From contig CM055096.1 of NCBI GenBank assembly GCA_029204225.1, forward strand, positions 66,006,370-66,066,369: a stretch of 60,000 nt of DNA. The letters are read 5' to 3'. Source of the stretch: Diphasiastrum complanatum (taxonomy: Eukaryota; Streptophyta; Lycopodiopsida; Lycopodiales; Lycopodiaceae). Positions 21,474-33,601 of the stretch are shown here, one piece after another (position 1 is the first letter of the stretch; the number at the start of each line of letters is the position of its first letter). Both the position numbers and the translations under genes were made by a program. The notes under the pieces were generated by a model, which was given only the letters and a program-made list of their open reading frames with translations, had not been told where the DNA came from and searched no databases.

Positions 21474-22223
21474 TGTCAAGACTTGTGTGATGACGAGAAT
21501 GATGTAAATGATGAGAGTGATACATGATTATGAATATTTAAATTCACTTGCACTCATTTTTTTTTTTAATAATCATCGCAATACTTTTATGTATAATTTT
21601 ATAGTTAGAGTTGAATGTGATAATTATAATACCCGAACCTTGCGGTTATGTCTTGTTTCATAATGTCACCACATATTCCCTCCCTGCAGCGTGTCGGTTT
21701 TTCCATGCAAGTTGAAAAGATTATAACCTCGTCTTTAATGGGAGAAAAGTAAGGGCTACACACCTTCCTAGGATTGGAAATATTAATTATTTACATTTCA
21801 CTCTTGCATATTAACTAATTGCTAGTGTATGCGATAAAATACGACATTGCTTTGACCAAAATGAAAGTGATAATTACATTTGATTTTTTACTATGTTGGA
21901 TAACGTATTCAAATAATAAAAAAATTGAAACAACACAAACTCGCCGATAAACTCACTCAACGCTTAAGTACTGCAAACGTGCAATTGCTCACTCTTTCAA
22001 CGCTTGCTCTCTTTTCTTTTCTTTTTAATATTTTTGTCACATGCACAAGCAATTAAAAAATAACACTATATCACACAATTGAACCATTATTATAAGCAAA
22101 TTATTCTAATCTACTTCAAATTTTCTCTCATTTTATGCCTGCTCATTTTTTTTCTCTCTCTCTCTTAAATTACAAATATAACATACAATTATCATTAACA
22201 TTAGCTATTCATCTACTACCCTG

Positions 22224-22225
<2 letters not shown>

Positions 22226-22297
<72 letters not shown>
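22226..22297. repeat. (CT)n microsatellite, first of three
   Basis: About 36 uninterrupted CT units. The sequence after it, containing AAATCTAACAATCTATTACTA, recurs after the second array. Confidence 0.95.
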
Positions 22298-22300
<3 letters not shown>

Positions 22301-22382
22301 AATATAAATCTAACAATCTATTACTACCATAGACTATATATTTATCTATAATCTTAAATTCTAAATCAATGCAAAATGCCAA

Positions 22383-22509
<127 letters not shown>

Positions 22510-22690
22510 AATTATAAATCTAACAATCTATTACTAGCCAACACTATCTATATCTATTTGTCTATCAATCTAAATTATACATCAATGCAAAATTCAAAAC
22601 ACATACATCTCCTCTCAAACACACACCTACACTATCCTAAATAATTCTAATAAAGTATTATAAACACTATCCTAAATCAATGCAAAATTC

Positions 22691-22797
<107 letters not shown>

Positions 22798-22833
22798 ACT
22801 TTATTTTTTTTTAAAAATGCCACGCCATATCCA

Positions 22834-23012
22834 CGTCGGAATGTCGGATTCCAACGTGCAATTCAAAAATTGGTTGCCGTCTCATTTTTGGATTTTTTCC
22901 CTGGACGTTGGATTCCGATGTGTCGAATTGCGATGGATTATAAAATTTTCAAAAATATGTCAGACACTCACGCTGAAATCCGCGCGATATGTTATTGTGC
23001 GGCCCTCTAGTG
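22834..23012 (-). mobile_element. Candidate CACTA terminus with subterminal repeats
   Basis: Read on the minus strand from 23012, the sequence starts CACTAGAGGGCCGCAC, a plausible CACTA-type terminal. Inside it, GTCGGATTCC/GTTGGATTCCGA-like words (22834-22851 and 22904-22924) echo GTCGGAATCCGAC and ATCGGATTCCGAC at 19708-19720 and 19804-19817, on the far side of the DUF4218/DUF4216 remnants. Such subterminal repeats are a CACTA hallmark. The matching opposite terminus was not found. Confidence 0.4.
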
Positions 23013-23761
23013 TTCGAGATTATTGGTCGCACCGAGATTTAATTTCATGTTGAGGTCTGTTTGTGAATAATTATCTTGAGAGGACCCAGACACTCTAATT
23101 GAGACATATGGAGTAGTGCATGTACGTGTGATGGATATATAGGCAGGAGGACTGCCGGATGAGAGGTGACCTATTTATAGTTGACCTGCATGGGGATCGT
23201 ATGGGTTCATTCAGAGGACTCCATCCTCTATATATTGAGATAGAGATTATCTCGTCAACAACTTGGGTTTAGGTTACCAATTCTCTCTTCTCCTCTTGCT
23301 ATCACATGGCATGGCTTGGGGGCTAGATCCAGTTTTCAATCTGGGTTTGGTTAGGCGGTTTGGCTCCATAGTCAATCTTAGGGATTTTTCCTAGTGGTCT
23401 TTACATTTCTGGGTTATGCACTAATAACCATTGTCAATAGCCATGCAATCATTCAAATGCATCGAACCCCTTTTCCAAATAAAACTATGACATCAATGCA
23501 ATCACAAGGCTACTAACATGCACTACTCAATGAACTAACTGATAGACATGCAATCAACATGGTCAGTCACCCATCATGCAACCAGTTCATCCTCACATAT
23601 GTTTAGTGGCAAAAGTTCCAAGCAATTCCACATGCACAGCAGCCGACAATTTGTAATTGGACACAATTTAAGTAGCTGTTTACTAAAGTTTTCTAGAATC
23701 CATCTCAAGAAAAAATATTTTGTCAATGTTGGTGTTCATCTCATCAAACTAGTTTTTGTTG
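23013..23761. other. Intergenic sequence without a gene
   Basis: No reading frame with a domain and no repeat I recognise. It ends at the family B LTR. Confidence 0.5.
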
Positions 23762-24025
23762 TGTTAGAAATCAATGATAAACATCATTGTTATTCTTTAC
23801 GATGTATATTAATGTTGACAGCTGTGACCAGCTGTCATTAGCCATAGGCTAGTCTATTAGTCTACTCGTAGATTTTTTCTCTCTCTATCAGGGTTCAGGG
23901 TTTATTTGTATATTTTACATTTTGTATGAGATAGTGTGATAGTGTGATTGTGCGTGTTCTACTTCCGCCTTCTTGTCATGATTGCTTATGGTGAATGCTT
24001 GATGTTGTATATCTGATTTTTGACA
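23762..24025 (+). mobile_element. Family B copia 5' LTR
   Basis: 264 bp from TGTTAGAAATCAATG to GATTTTTGACA, followed at 24026 by the primer-binding site TGGTATCAGAGC. It pairs with the LTR at 32844-33076 and the fragment at 48277-48403. The five bases outside it (TGTTG) do not match those after the 3' LTR (ATTAT). Confidence 0.88.
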
Positions 24026-26071
24026 TGGTATCAGAGCGGCGATAGTCATGCGTCCCTGATCAGTGGATACAACTTGTCACAGGCTCCACAATGAAGTGAG
24101 AAAGTCCTTCACGGGAGGTAAAAGCTTGGAGAGACAAAAAAAGGCTAGAAGAAATTCTTCTTTGGTATTTTTGCAAGTTTGGAGCTTAGAATCATCATTG
24201 GAGAACGAAGACACAGTCCCGGAGGCATCAGAAAGGCCAGGACAACATCAGACAAATTGAAAATCTGTTGAGTGAAAAGATTTTGACAATACTTCCTAGT
24301 TGTTGTAAAAATCACCGTCCCGGAGGCATCATAAAAGCCAGGGTAGCATCAACCAGATTGAAATCTGTTGAGTGGGGAGATTTTTACAATACTTTCTAGT
24401 TGTTGTGGAAAGTGCCATTTGTGTGAGTGGTTTGGCAAGAAATCTCTCATTTATTTTTACAATACTATCTAGTTGTTGTGAAAAGTGCCATTTGTGTGAG
24501 AGGTTTGCCAGAAATCTCTCATTTGTCTATTTGGGGTACCGCAAATCACACTAGACAGTGTCTAGTACTACCATTCAGAGTTAGGAGGCGTCATATTTTT
24601 CACATTACTGATCTCTGTCTTTTAAACGATCACATATTTTGAAATCTTTGCAAAGAAGAGGCGGCGTAGCCGCCGCGCCAAAGTGGGAAATCTAGAATAT
24701 TCCCTCTAAAAGTTCTTATATTCCCTCTACTTTTCATTTTTTTCTTACGATTATCGAATCGACACGCCAGAGGTAAGAAAATCCTGAACAGTCGTAAATA
24801 CGCGCGTCGTACAGATATAGCGGATCCACGCGCGCGAGCAGCTAAAGAGAATCCTGAGCAGTTGTGCATCCACGCGTCGTACCAATTTCAGGTGTAAAAC
24901 CAAAAATTTATAGTTATGTGGTGTGATAAATTTTGTGATCCAGACTCATCTATCCAATAATGACAACTCTAGGCGAGAGTGTCCTTAATGAGTCAAGCAA
25001 ATTGGAAGGTGCCGACAACTATGCAGTTTGGAAATTCAAACTGAAGAACATTTTGATGGAAGAGGAGCTATGAGAGATCGTGACAGGTGAAGAGACAAGG
25101 CCAGTGATTGAAGAAGATTAGCGGTTGATAGAAGAAAATGGAAAGCCCAGAATGTCATCAACTTATCAGTTAGAGATGCAATTATTACCTGTATTTCAGA
25201 TTCAGAAGGACCAAAAGAGACGTGGGATACATTGAAGGCATGGTTTGAAACAACAAATACATCTCGAATACTATTTTTGAGAAGACGAAGTTGCACACAT
25301 TGCGGATGGATGATAGTTTTTTTTGCCGATCACATACTGAAGATCAAAGAGATCCATGACCAATTAGCAACAGCTGGAGAGTGAGTACAAGATCGTGAGA
25401 TTGTACAATTGACATTGAATAGTCTGAGTGAGTCACATCAGATGTTTGTGACGAGTATAGCCACAAGAGAAAATCTTCCAACCTATGAAGAACTAGGTGG
25501 ATTGCTTTCGGAAGAAGAGCAACGTCAAGAGAACTTGAATCATCATAACATGAGCTATGATCAAGCTCTTACAGTTAGAGGACGAGGTGGAAAATTTGGT
25601 CGTGGAAGGTATCAATCGACAGGAGGAAACTCAAGTTGGGGATCATTTCAACAGTTTCATGAGCAAGTCAATGATAGTCCGAATTGAGACAATTGGAATC
25701 AAGGCCGAGGTCAAGGATGCGGCTATTCAAGACAAAATAAACCTGAAAATTGTAGGTATTGCAACAAACCTGGCCACTAGGAGCATGAATGCTTCAAGAA
25801 ACAGAAGGAGATGGAACAAAGAAAAGACAAATGGCAAGCAAAAAATTATGCTAATCAACATCAATTTGATGACTATTATTATGAAGACAATTACACTGAT
25901 CAACATCAATATGATGATGATCAATATGAAGATGATACAGGTGAGAGTTCAAAATTGTTCATTATAGCATTGACAAGCGATGAAGCCAAGGAAACCTGGT
26001 ACATTGATAGTGGTGCATCCAAGCATGTGACTTCAAGGAAAGAGTGGTTTCCTGAACCCAAGAAAACTGAC
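24026..26071 (+). mobile_element. Family B copia, copy 2: leader, gag and start of protease
   Basis: The leader contains two sets of tandem repeats (about 24215-24400 and 24395-24530). gag begins at 24960: MTTLGESVLNESSKLEGADN and YAVWKFKLKNILM, a copia UBN2-type start. Later come a Gly/Arg-rich RGRGGKFGRGR block, a zinc knuckle CRYCNKPGH and the protease YIDSGASKH (about 26000). The gag is crossed by stops (TGA for the Trp of ELWEIV, TAG for Gln in EEDQR, TGA after AGE, TAG for Trp of GHWEHE), so it is dead. At 26071 it is interrupted by the nested family A element. Confidence 0.85.
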
Positions 26072-26411
26072 TATCAAGGATCTTACTGGCAGTGTAAATA
26101 GCTAATTTGCAAACTATCTGACATCAATCAGATAAACAGTAAAGAGAGATCACACACAAAACCAAGAGAACACTTCTGAACTGTATTTACAAAAGAGACT
26201 AAAAGATATATATACACAGTCTAATTTTTGTGGGGTACCGCTGCATGACAGTTCGGTCCCCGTTACGGGACGCGTGTCCTAACTTACACTACGTGTACCG
26301 TCAAACTGGCACACATGCATACTATCACAAAGACAGTAAAAAATTCGAAATCACTGCTGAACAATGAAAGTCATGAACTGTGAGAGAAACTCGGGCTTAC
26401 TTATTCTAACA
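26072..26411 (-). mobile_element. Family A copia 3' LTR (nested element)
   Basis: 340 bp. On the minus strand it begins TGTTAGAATAAG at 26411, right after the polypurine tract AAGGGAGAG, and ends CCTTGATA. It abuts the family B protease, whose last five bases CTGAC are the target duplication. It matches the LTR at 1470-1798. Confidence 0.88.
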
Positions 26412-28431
26412 CTCTCCCTTAAGCCCTAGTTTATCTTTCTTACAAAGAGCTTTTCTCTAAAAAACTCAAACTTATCAGTACTTAAAGGTTTAGTGAATAT
26501 ATCAGCTAACTGATTCTCTGTCTTACAATGCACTATGTTTATTTCATTAGATAACAACTTCTCTCTAATGAAATGATACTTAATGAAATACAGGATTTTT
26601 AGCTAGTTGTATGGCACTCTAACTGTCACATCTGATCACAGTAGGCTATTCTACATAATTCTAATGTCTTCTAACATTATTCTTAGCCAAACTGCTTCCT
26701 GCATAGCTGAACATAGTGTTTTGTACTCTGCTTCTGTAGTAGAAAGAGCAACTGTGTCTTGTTTCTTACTTGACCAAGAAAATACACCATTACCAACATG
26801 AAATATATAATATGTGGTAGATCTCATGTCATCGATACAACCTGTAAAACTGGTAAAGTATGATGCCTCTCATATAACAATCCATGGTATATCGTGCCCT
26901 TCACATAACGAAGAATTCTCTTCGCTGCTTTCCAATGAATCTCTCTAGGAGTAGCCATGAATTGACTTGCAATGCTCAGAACATAACTTATGTCAGGACG
27001 AGTAGTTGTGAGATAAATCAGCAAACCAACTAATTGACGAAATAAAGTGGCATCAACTAGTACACTCTCATCCTGATTAGATAGTTTCTTACCAACCTCC
27101 ACAGGTGTGAATACTGGCTTGTTGTCGCACATTTTGAAATGCTTCAAAATCTCATTCAGGTACTTTGTCTGTGTTAGTGCGATGCTATTGCAACCTTGCC
27201 ATACTTCCACTCCCAAACAGTAGTGCATCAAGCCACGATCAGTCATATCAAAACTAGAGGATAAGTCTTTCTTGATTGCACCAATCAACTCATCATCATT
27301 TCTTCTGATTATGAGGTCGTCTACGTACAACACAATCAGTGTGATACTAGAGTCACGAGCAAAGTAGTAAAGATTGAAGTCTAAAGAAGTGCGTATCAAA
27401 CCTCTAGAAAGGAGATGCTCATCAAAGTGGCTATACCAAGCACATGGTGCTTGTTTCAACTCGTACAAGGCTTTCTTCAGTTTGCACACTTTGTCTTCTA
27501 TGCCATGTGTCACAAAGCCACTAGGTTGCTCCATGTACACTTCTTCTTCAAGTTTACCATTAAAAAATGCAGACTTTACGTCCATCTGATGTAGATTCCA
27601 TCCATATAGTGCCGCCAAAGCAATCACCATGCGAAGTGTATTCCACTTGGCCACAGGAGCGAAGATCTCTTTGTAGTCAATGCCCTTACTTTGCGCATAG
27701 CCTTTCACTACAAGCCTTGCTTTGTGTTTTGCAATAGTTCCATCGGCATTGTACTTTGTCCTGTATACCCATTTGTTGCCAATGGGTCTTTTGCCCTTTG
27801 GAAGATCCACTATCTCCCATGTGTCATGGTGTTTGATGGAATCAATCTCCTCCTGCATTGCTTTTTGCCATATCTCCTGATTTTTGGCCTCCTCAAAGCA
27901 AGAGGGTTCAATAGATGAAATAATATCACTCATAAGTGCAAGATTTACCTGAAGCTTGTCAAGTTCCTTCCTCTCTCGTGTTGAATGCCGCAACTCTCCC
28001 TCCTTGCTAGGCTCGGCAATTTCTCCTTCCTTGTCACTCATGAGTTTAGTATACCATTTGGGTAACTTACGTTGAGGTGATCCGCTACGAGGTGAATAGG
28101 AATCCCATGGTGCATCTTGCTCCTTCCTTTTATCACCTGCTACCTCAATCTTTTCCGATCCAATAGATTTGTTTCTCACTCTCCATCTCATTTCTATGGT
28201 GGGAGGAGTACCACGTCCCTCATCATCATCATCATGATCTTCCTGTGGTGGTAGAACTATTTCATCCTCTTTGAGAAGCTTGCATAGCTCATCATTATTC
28301 TCTTCTTCATCCCCAAATCTATAGATTTCATCAAATAAGACATCACGGCTTATGTGCACACGTAGCCCCTCTGGATCATAACATCTATATCTCTTGGTTT
28401 GTTCATCATATCCTGTAAAAATGCACTTCAA
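26412..28431 (-). CDS. Family A copia polyprotein, RT and RNase H part
   Basis: A 535-residue open stretch (28431-26824) continues past a frameshift into RNase H (SSKKQDTVALSTTEAEY near 26760). It carries the linker, then KARLVVKGYAQSKGIDY, the RT palm with QMDVKSAFFNGKLEEEVYMEQP, YALYELKQAP-like sequence and the catalytic YVDD in VLYVDDLIIRRND, then the RT-RNase H connection TTRPDISY and HWKAAKRILRYVKGT. Compared with the other copias here it is well preserved. An in-frame TAG near 28440 separates it from the integrase part and a frameshift cuts RNase H, so the copy is not active as it stands. Confidence 0.88.
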
Positions 28432-28440
28432 GGCCTTTAC

Positions 28441-29589
28441 CTACATTTTGGCTCTCTCGCTCTTAGGTATGTGAACATACACTTGGCATCCAAATACTCG
28501 CAACCCATCCATCTTAGGCTTCTTACCAGTGAATGCCTCCTCAGGTGTGCGATTATGTACTGCAACTGTAGGGCTTCTATTTTGTAAGAACACAGCAGTT
28601 TTGACAACTTCTCTCCATAAAGAATCAGTAAATCCCATATGTGTCATCATTGCCCTAGCTGCTTCAACAATGATACGATTCTTTCTTTCAGCTACCCCAT
28701 TTTGTTGAGGTGTATCAACTTGCGCAAACTTCTTTTTAATGCCATGCTCCTTGCAAAAGTCAATAAAATCTATGAAACGATACTCACCACCACGATCTGC
28801 CCTGAGTACCTTGATCTTAGCACCTGACTGATTTTCAACCAATGCTTTGAAGCTTTTGAAGCATCCAAATGTGTCAGACTTCTGCTTAACGGTGTAGATC
28901 TTGGTCTTTCGTGAGTAATCATCAATGAAGGTTAGCAAATAAAATGCTTTACCAATAGACATTACCTTCATTGGCCCACATAGTTCAGAATGTATCAACT
29001 CAAGCACTCGTTTTGCCCTTGTTGCTCCTTCTTTGTTGAACTTCTTCCTATGTAATTTGCCTAGCATGCACTCCTTGCAAATGGACTCTTCTTTGTCATC
29101 CAAACTAGGTAGACTTGTTACCATCTTGAGCTTACGAAGTAGCCTCAAGCTTTTGAAGTTCAAATGCCCCATGCGCCTATGCCATAAATCACTTTGTGAT
29201 ATAGATGTAGATGCTAACACATTGCATTTCGTAACAACAACATTTAACTTGTACAAACCACAAGTTTTATCCCTAAAGCCATCAACAATCACCTTGAAAC
29301 CCCGTTTCACATCCTTGATCTGGCATTTCTTGTCGTTGAAGTCCACCTTCAACTTATGATCTATCACTATACCAACAGATAAAAGACTCTTTTGAAGGCC
29401 AAGAACATACAACACATTTTCAATTACCTTCACATGTCCATCAGGAAATTGAATAGGCACTGCACCAACTCCATGGATTTGGCACTCGTCGTCGTTCGCC
29501 TGTGCAACTCTATCTCCATCATCAGTAAGCTTCAGATTTTCAAACCATGATTTGTTACCAGTCATGTGTCTCGTTGCTCCTGAGTCCAC
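28441..29589 (-). CDS. Family A copia polyprotein, protease and integrase part
   Basis: 382 residues in one frame. They run from the aspartic protease MDSGATRHMTGNKSW, through GAG-pre-integrase SDLWHRRMGHLNFKSL and ICKECMLGK, to the integrase core LIHSELCGPMKV, FIDDYSRKTKIY, LRADRGGEY and PQQNGVAERKNR, which holds the D-D-E triad of copia integrases. The frame ends at a TAG that separates it from the RT part by only two codons. Confidence 0.88.
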   Translation of the reverse strand: MDSGATRHMTGNKSWFENLKLTDDGDRVAQANDDECQIHGVGAVPIQFPDGHVKVIENVLYVLGLQKSLLSVGIVIDHKLKVDFNDKKCQIKDVKRGFKVIVDGFRDKTCGLYKLNVVVTKCNVLASTSISQSDLWHRRMGHLNFKSLRLLRKLKMVTSLPSLDDKEESICKECMLGKLHRKKFNKEGATRAKRVLELIHSELCGPMKVMSIGKAFYLLTFIDDYSRKTKIYTVKQKSDTFGCFKSFKALVENQSGAKIKVLRADRGGEYRFIDFIDFCKEHGIKKKFAQVDTPQQNGVAERKNRIIVEAARAMMTHMGFTDSLWREVVKTAVFLQNRSPTVAVHNRTPEEAFTGKKPKMDGLRVFGCQVYVHIPKSERAKM

Positions 29590-31135
29590 GTACCAATGTG
29601 TATGATCAATGGAATGTTTGATGCTAATGTTGTCGTAGATGTCGTGCCTTGATCTTCGTATTCACTATCATTCTCTTTTTCGACAAAATTGGTCAACCGC
29701 TTCACTTTGCCCCCCTTAATATCCGTCTTTTTTTTGCGACAATCTCTTGCCCAATGTCCAGGCTTTTAGCAATAGAAACAGTTGCCTTTCTTCTTCTTGC
29801 CTGATGTGGATCCTTGATTGTCATCCTCCACATTCGACTTCTTTGATTGCTTCTTGTATTTATGCTTCCCTTTGGCTAGCATTGCTTGATCTTCCGATGT
29901 GGGAAGTCGAGTTTTAAACCATGATTTGTTACCAGTCATGTGTCTTGTTGCTCCTAAGTCCACGTACCAATGTGTATGATCAATGGAATGTTACGATGCT
30001 AATGTTGTTGTAGATGCCATGCCTTGATCTTCGTTAATGAGTACCTTGATCTGCCCTGAGTACCTTGATCTTAGCACCTGACTGATTTTCAACCAATGCT
30101 TTGAAGGTTAGCAAATAAAATTCTTTACCAATAGACATTACCTTCATTGGACCACATAGGCCAAAGCGTATCAACTCAAGCACTTGTTTTGCCCTTGTTG
30201 CTCCTTCTTTGTTGAACTTCTTCCTGTGTAACTTGCCTAGCATGCACTCCTTGCAAATGGGCTCTTCTTTGTCATCCAAACTAGGTAGACCTGTTACCAT
30301 CTTGAGCTTACGAAGTAGCCTCAAACTTTTGAAGTTCAAATGCCCCATGTGCCTATGCCATAAATCACTTTGTGATATAGATGTAGATGCTAACACATTG
30401 CATTTCGTAACAACAGCAACTAACTTGTACAAACCACAAGTTTTATCCCTAAAGCCATCAGCAATCACCTTGAAACCACGTTTCACATCCTTGATCTGGC
30501 ATTTCTTGTCGTTGAACTCCACCTTCAACTTATGATCTATCATTATACCAACAGATAAAAGACTCTTTTGAAGGCCAAGAACATAAAACACATTTTCAAT
30601 TACCTTCACATGTTCATCAGGAAATTGAATAGGCATCGCACCAACTCCATGACTTTGGCACTCGTCGTCGTTCGCCTGCGCAACTCTATCTCCATCATCA
30701 GTAAGCTCAAGATTTTTAAACCATGATTTGTTACCAGTCATGTGTCTTGTTGCTCCTAAGTGCACGTACCAATGTGTATGATCAATGGAATGTTACGATG
30801 CTAATGTTGTTGTAGATGCCATGCCTTGATCTTCGTTAATCTCTTGCCCAATGTCCAGGCTTTTGGCAATAGAAATAGTTGTCTTTCTTCTTCTTGCCTG
30901 ATGTGGATCCTTGATTGTCATCCTCCACATTCAACTTCTTGGATTGCTTCTTGTATTTATGCTTCCCTTTGGCTAGCATTGCTTGATCTTCCGATGTGGG
31001 AACACCTTTGTTCCTCCTGTAGGATGATGCCATGAAGGTTTTCAAGTGTTGGTAGTCTCTCCCTTGAAGCAATGCCACTTGCAAACATTTAAAAATTTTC
31101 GGGTAGGCCATTTATAGCTGTGTGAACCAGCTCAA
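29590..31135 (-). mobile_element. Internal duplication in family A: repeated zinc knuckle, protease, GAG-pre-integrase
   Basis: The zinc-knuckle/protease/GAG-pre-integrase block occurs twice in tandem. The upstream copy (31111 down to about 30034) repeats sequence of the main copy, but lacks the integrase core between YLLTF and KALVENQSGAK. The region 29963-29766 repeats the lysine-rich GKHKYKKQSKK and GSTSGKKKKG segment and part of the protease start. Some copies have the active-site Asp changed (MHLGAT and MDLGAT versus MDSGAT). Confidence 0.75.
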
Positions 31136-31640
31136 CATCTCTTATTGGTTCACCAATAGTTGTTAACTGGTCTCGTAACTCCTTTATTCATGTGAAATAG
31201 GACCCTATGCCCTCATTTTCCTCCATGCAAACACATATGAGTTTGGTCCTCAAAAACATCATTCGAGAGAGAATGGCCATTTGAAACTGCGTTTTGAGTG
31301 CATCCCTAGCGCTTCTTCTGATACAGCTTCACTGATGTGGGCAATAACATGATCCTTCACTCACAAGTTTATCAAGGATAAGGCCTTATGCGCCCTTTTG
31401 TCAAATGCACGAATATTGGCTAAAGTTGTAGTTGACCGTTGTTCCACCCCAGTGACAATGTCCCATAGCTCCTTTTCCATGAAAATGCTTTTCATTTTGA
31501 ATTTCCAAATGCTGTAATTGGATCCCCCGTCCAATCTACTAGCTTCTCCAAGCACGGATTTTCCCAATCTTGCCATTTCGCCAAAAATTGCTCCTATAGC
31601 GCCTTAATGAGGCCCAATGACAAGCTTATAGAGCAATTTA
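31136..31640 (-). mobile_element. Family A copia gag start and leader junction
   Basis: The gag N terminus at 31576 reads MARLGKSVLGEASRLDGGSN then YSIWKFKMKSIFMEKELWDI, the copia gag (UBN2) start. Frameshifts follow. Upstream (31577-31640) it runs into the leader repeat. Confidence 0.75.
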
Positions 31641-32518
31641 GACTTCTAAAAGTCAACTTTAAGGTCTGACCAAAAAAGTTTCAGGACCTCCTGTCGCTTT
31701 TTCGCCAAATCGGAAGCCAAATCGGTGTCATCCTCTGAAATGCCCTTCATCACCAACTCCCAACTACTTGCCCACTAGAATGGTGAAAAGACTTTTGGCG
31801 CACTCCAAACACTTTCTCTGTGACAATCCCTCTATTTTCAGGTACCGTACTTGTAGGGTACAATCCTTTTCTGCCCTTGATTTGGAGGATTTTGGCTTTG
31901 GGACGGCCTTAAATGGAGCTTTAGACCAAAAGTTAAAGGCTCTTGAAGATAACACATTGTTTCTTCACTTTGAAGTAAAACTATTTTTTCAAACGAATTT
32001 GAGCTTCAGGATCTCTTTCAACTTGAAATTTTTTATTGAAATTGAAGGTGTGCATGGCCCTTCAGTGTCCTTCGAGTCCACATCAAGTTCATCCAACAGT
32101 TGATCTCCAATCCACAGTCCACATCTTATCATGGAGACTCAATCTCCATCACATATTAATTGGATTCTCTATCCGACGGTTCTCAGCAAACTTGGGCAAT
32201 AACCCTTCCTCCTCCGTGCACTGAACACTTTCAGACACTCAGGTCTGTCTCATGCTGGCCACGTGGATGATCCGCGTCCTGTGACTTTGTTAACCTGCCT
32301 ATGGCTGCCTCCACGATTTCCTCCACACCTTCCTTCCGGCTGATTCAGTGCCCAGAACGCTCTACGACTACTCACAACCATTTGTGGGCACATTCTACCT
32401 GCTAGGGCGCCCCTCTCCATGCATTCACAACATTGAACCATAGTTTGTGTGGAGAAAGATCCACGGTATTGTACATGAAAACCCTAGTTGTAGAAAGGAT
32501 GGAGCTTTCTTGAGATTT
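31641..32518 (-). mobile_element. Family A copia leader (copy in nested element)
   Basis: Reverse-complement match of 2130-2935 and of 35640-36145. It sits just upstream of a family A gag, which fixes its identity as the 5' leader. It breaks off at 32518 inside the leader. The primer-binding site and 5' LTR expected beyond are missing, and family B RNase H follows directly. Confidence 0.75.
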
Positions 32519-32843
32519 AAACCACAGGTGGATGCGACGTTCAAGAAGTGAGTTTCTTATTTGCTCACTATCTCCATTGAACATCCAAAGTTTAGAACTT
32601 GCGATAATCAAAGTTGCATTCACCGTATCAAAAATCCAGTTTTACATGCTCGAACCAAGCACATCGAAATACACTACCATTTTGTTCGAGAGAAATTTTT
32701 TGATAGAGCTATTGATCTTGTTTTTTGTAAATTTGAAGATCAAATGGCAAAATATTTTTACTAAGTCATTAGGTAGATGTAAATTTGAGAGGTTTTGTAC
32801 TCTATTAGGAATAGAAGAATGTAATTTTATCATTGAGAGAGAG
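32519..32843 (+). mobile_element. Family B copia, copy 2: RNase H end
   Basis: Starts within PQVDAT, then after about 70 unrelated bases continues with NQSCIHRIKNPVLHARTKHI and HYHFVREKFF, and ends TKSLGRCKFERFCTLLG before a purine-rich tract and the LTR. The integrase and RT of this copy are absent, replaced by the truncated nested element. Confidence 0.8.
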
Positions 32844-33076
32844 TGTTAGAAATCAATGATAAACTTCATTGTTACAATGTACATTAATGGTGACAGTTGT
32901 GACTAGTTGTCATTAGCCGTAGGCTAGTCTATTAGTCTACTCGTAGGTTTTCTCTCTCTATCAGGGTTGAGAGTTTATTTGTAGATTTTACATGAGATAG
33001 TGTGATTGTCTTCTTCCGCCTTCTTGTCATGATTGCTTATGGTGAATGCTTGATGTGGTATATCTGATTTTTGACA
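32844..33076 (+). mobile_element. Family B copia 3' LTR
   Basis: 233 bp, TGTTAGAAATC to TTTTTGACA, preceded by the polypurine AGAGAGAG. It is about 30 bp shorter than its partner at 23762-24025 through small internal deletions. Confidence 0.88.
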
Positions 33077-33289
33077 ATTATAAATTAGCAACAATGAACG
33101 GAAGCTGATGAGCGAGCTTGGTGTAGGAAACGGAAGCACAACAGACAACAATAGAAGATTCAAACTGAATGATTCAGACAAATCCACAATGAAATGATAT
33201 AGCAGTGGGACTGAAAATCTGCACTCTGATTAATATCAAATAGTGAGTACAATTCTTGAAGTGATAACTTCAACTTACAGTCGTTGAGC

Positions 33290-33530
33290 ATGATAACGCT
33301 GACTACTGAAACTCAAATAATTAGATTTGTGGTTGATAAATCGATCTTCCAAAAAAATGACATCTCTGAATGTTTTTTCTATTTCCATATTATAGAGCTT
33401 GTATGCCTTGTGATGTGGAGAGTAGCCAACAAAAATCGATTTTGTGTTTTTGTCATCCAGTTTCTTCTTGAGATCTTCAGGGATCTCAGGATAAGCAATG
33501 CAACCAATGCTGGGGAAGTGTGAGAAGTTC
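33290..33530 (-). mobile_element. Copia integrase-RT linker fragment, another family
   Basis: On the minus strand: IGCIAYPEIPEDLKKKLDDK, then IFVGYSPHHKAYKLYN and FRDVIFLEDRF, the C-terminal integrase/linker consensus of copia (K-L-D-x-K-...-F-V-G-Y). It is too different from families A-D here to assign to any of them. Confidence 0.7.
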
Positions 33531-33601
33531 CCTCGGTGTGTGCACTATTGGTAACAATAGGCAAACACAATAATCACGTTAAGTTTAGAGCTAGGTGCAC
33601 G

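Noticed and set aside
23762-33076. An intact single copia element between matching LTRs
   Set aside because: The outer five bases do not match, the integrase and RT of this family are missing, and the inside is a minus-strand element of another family.
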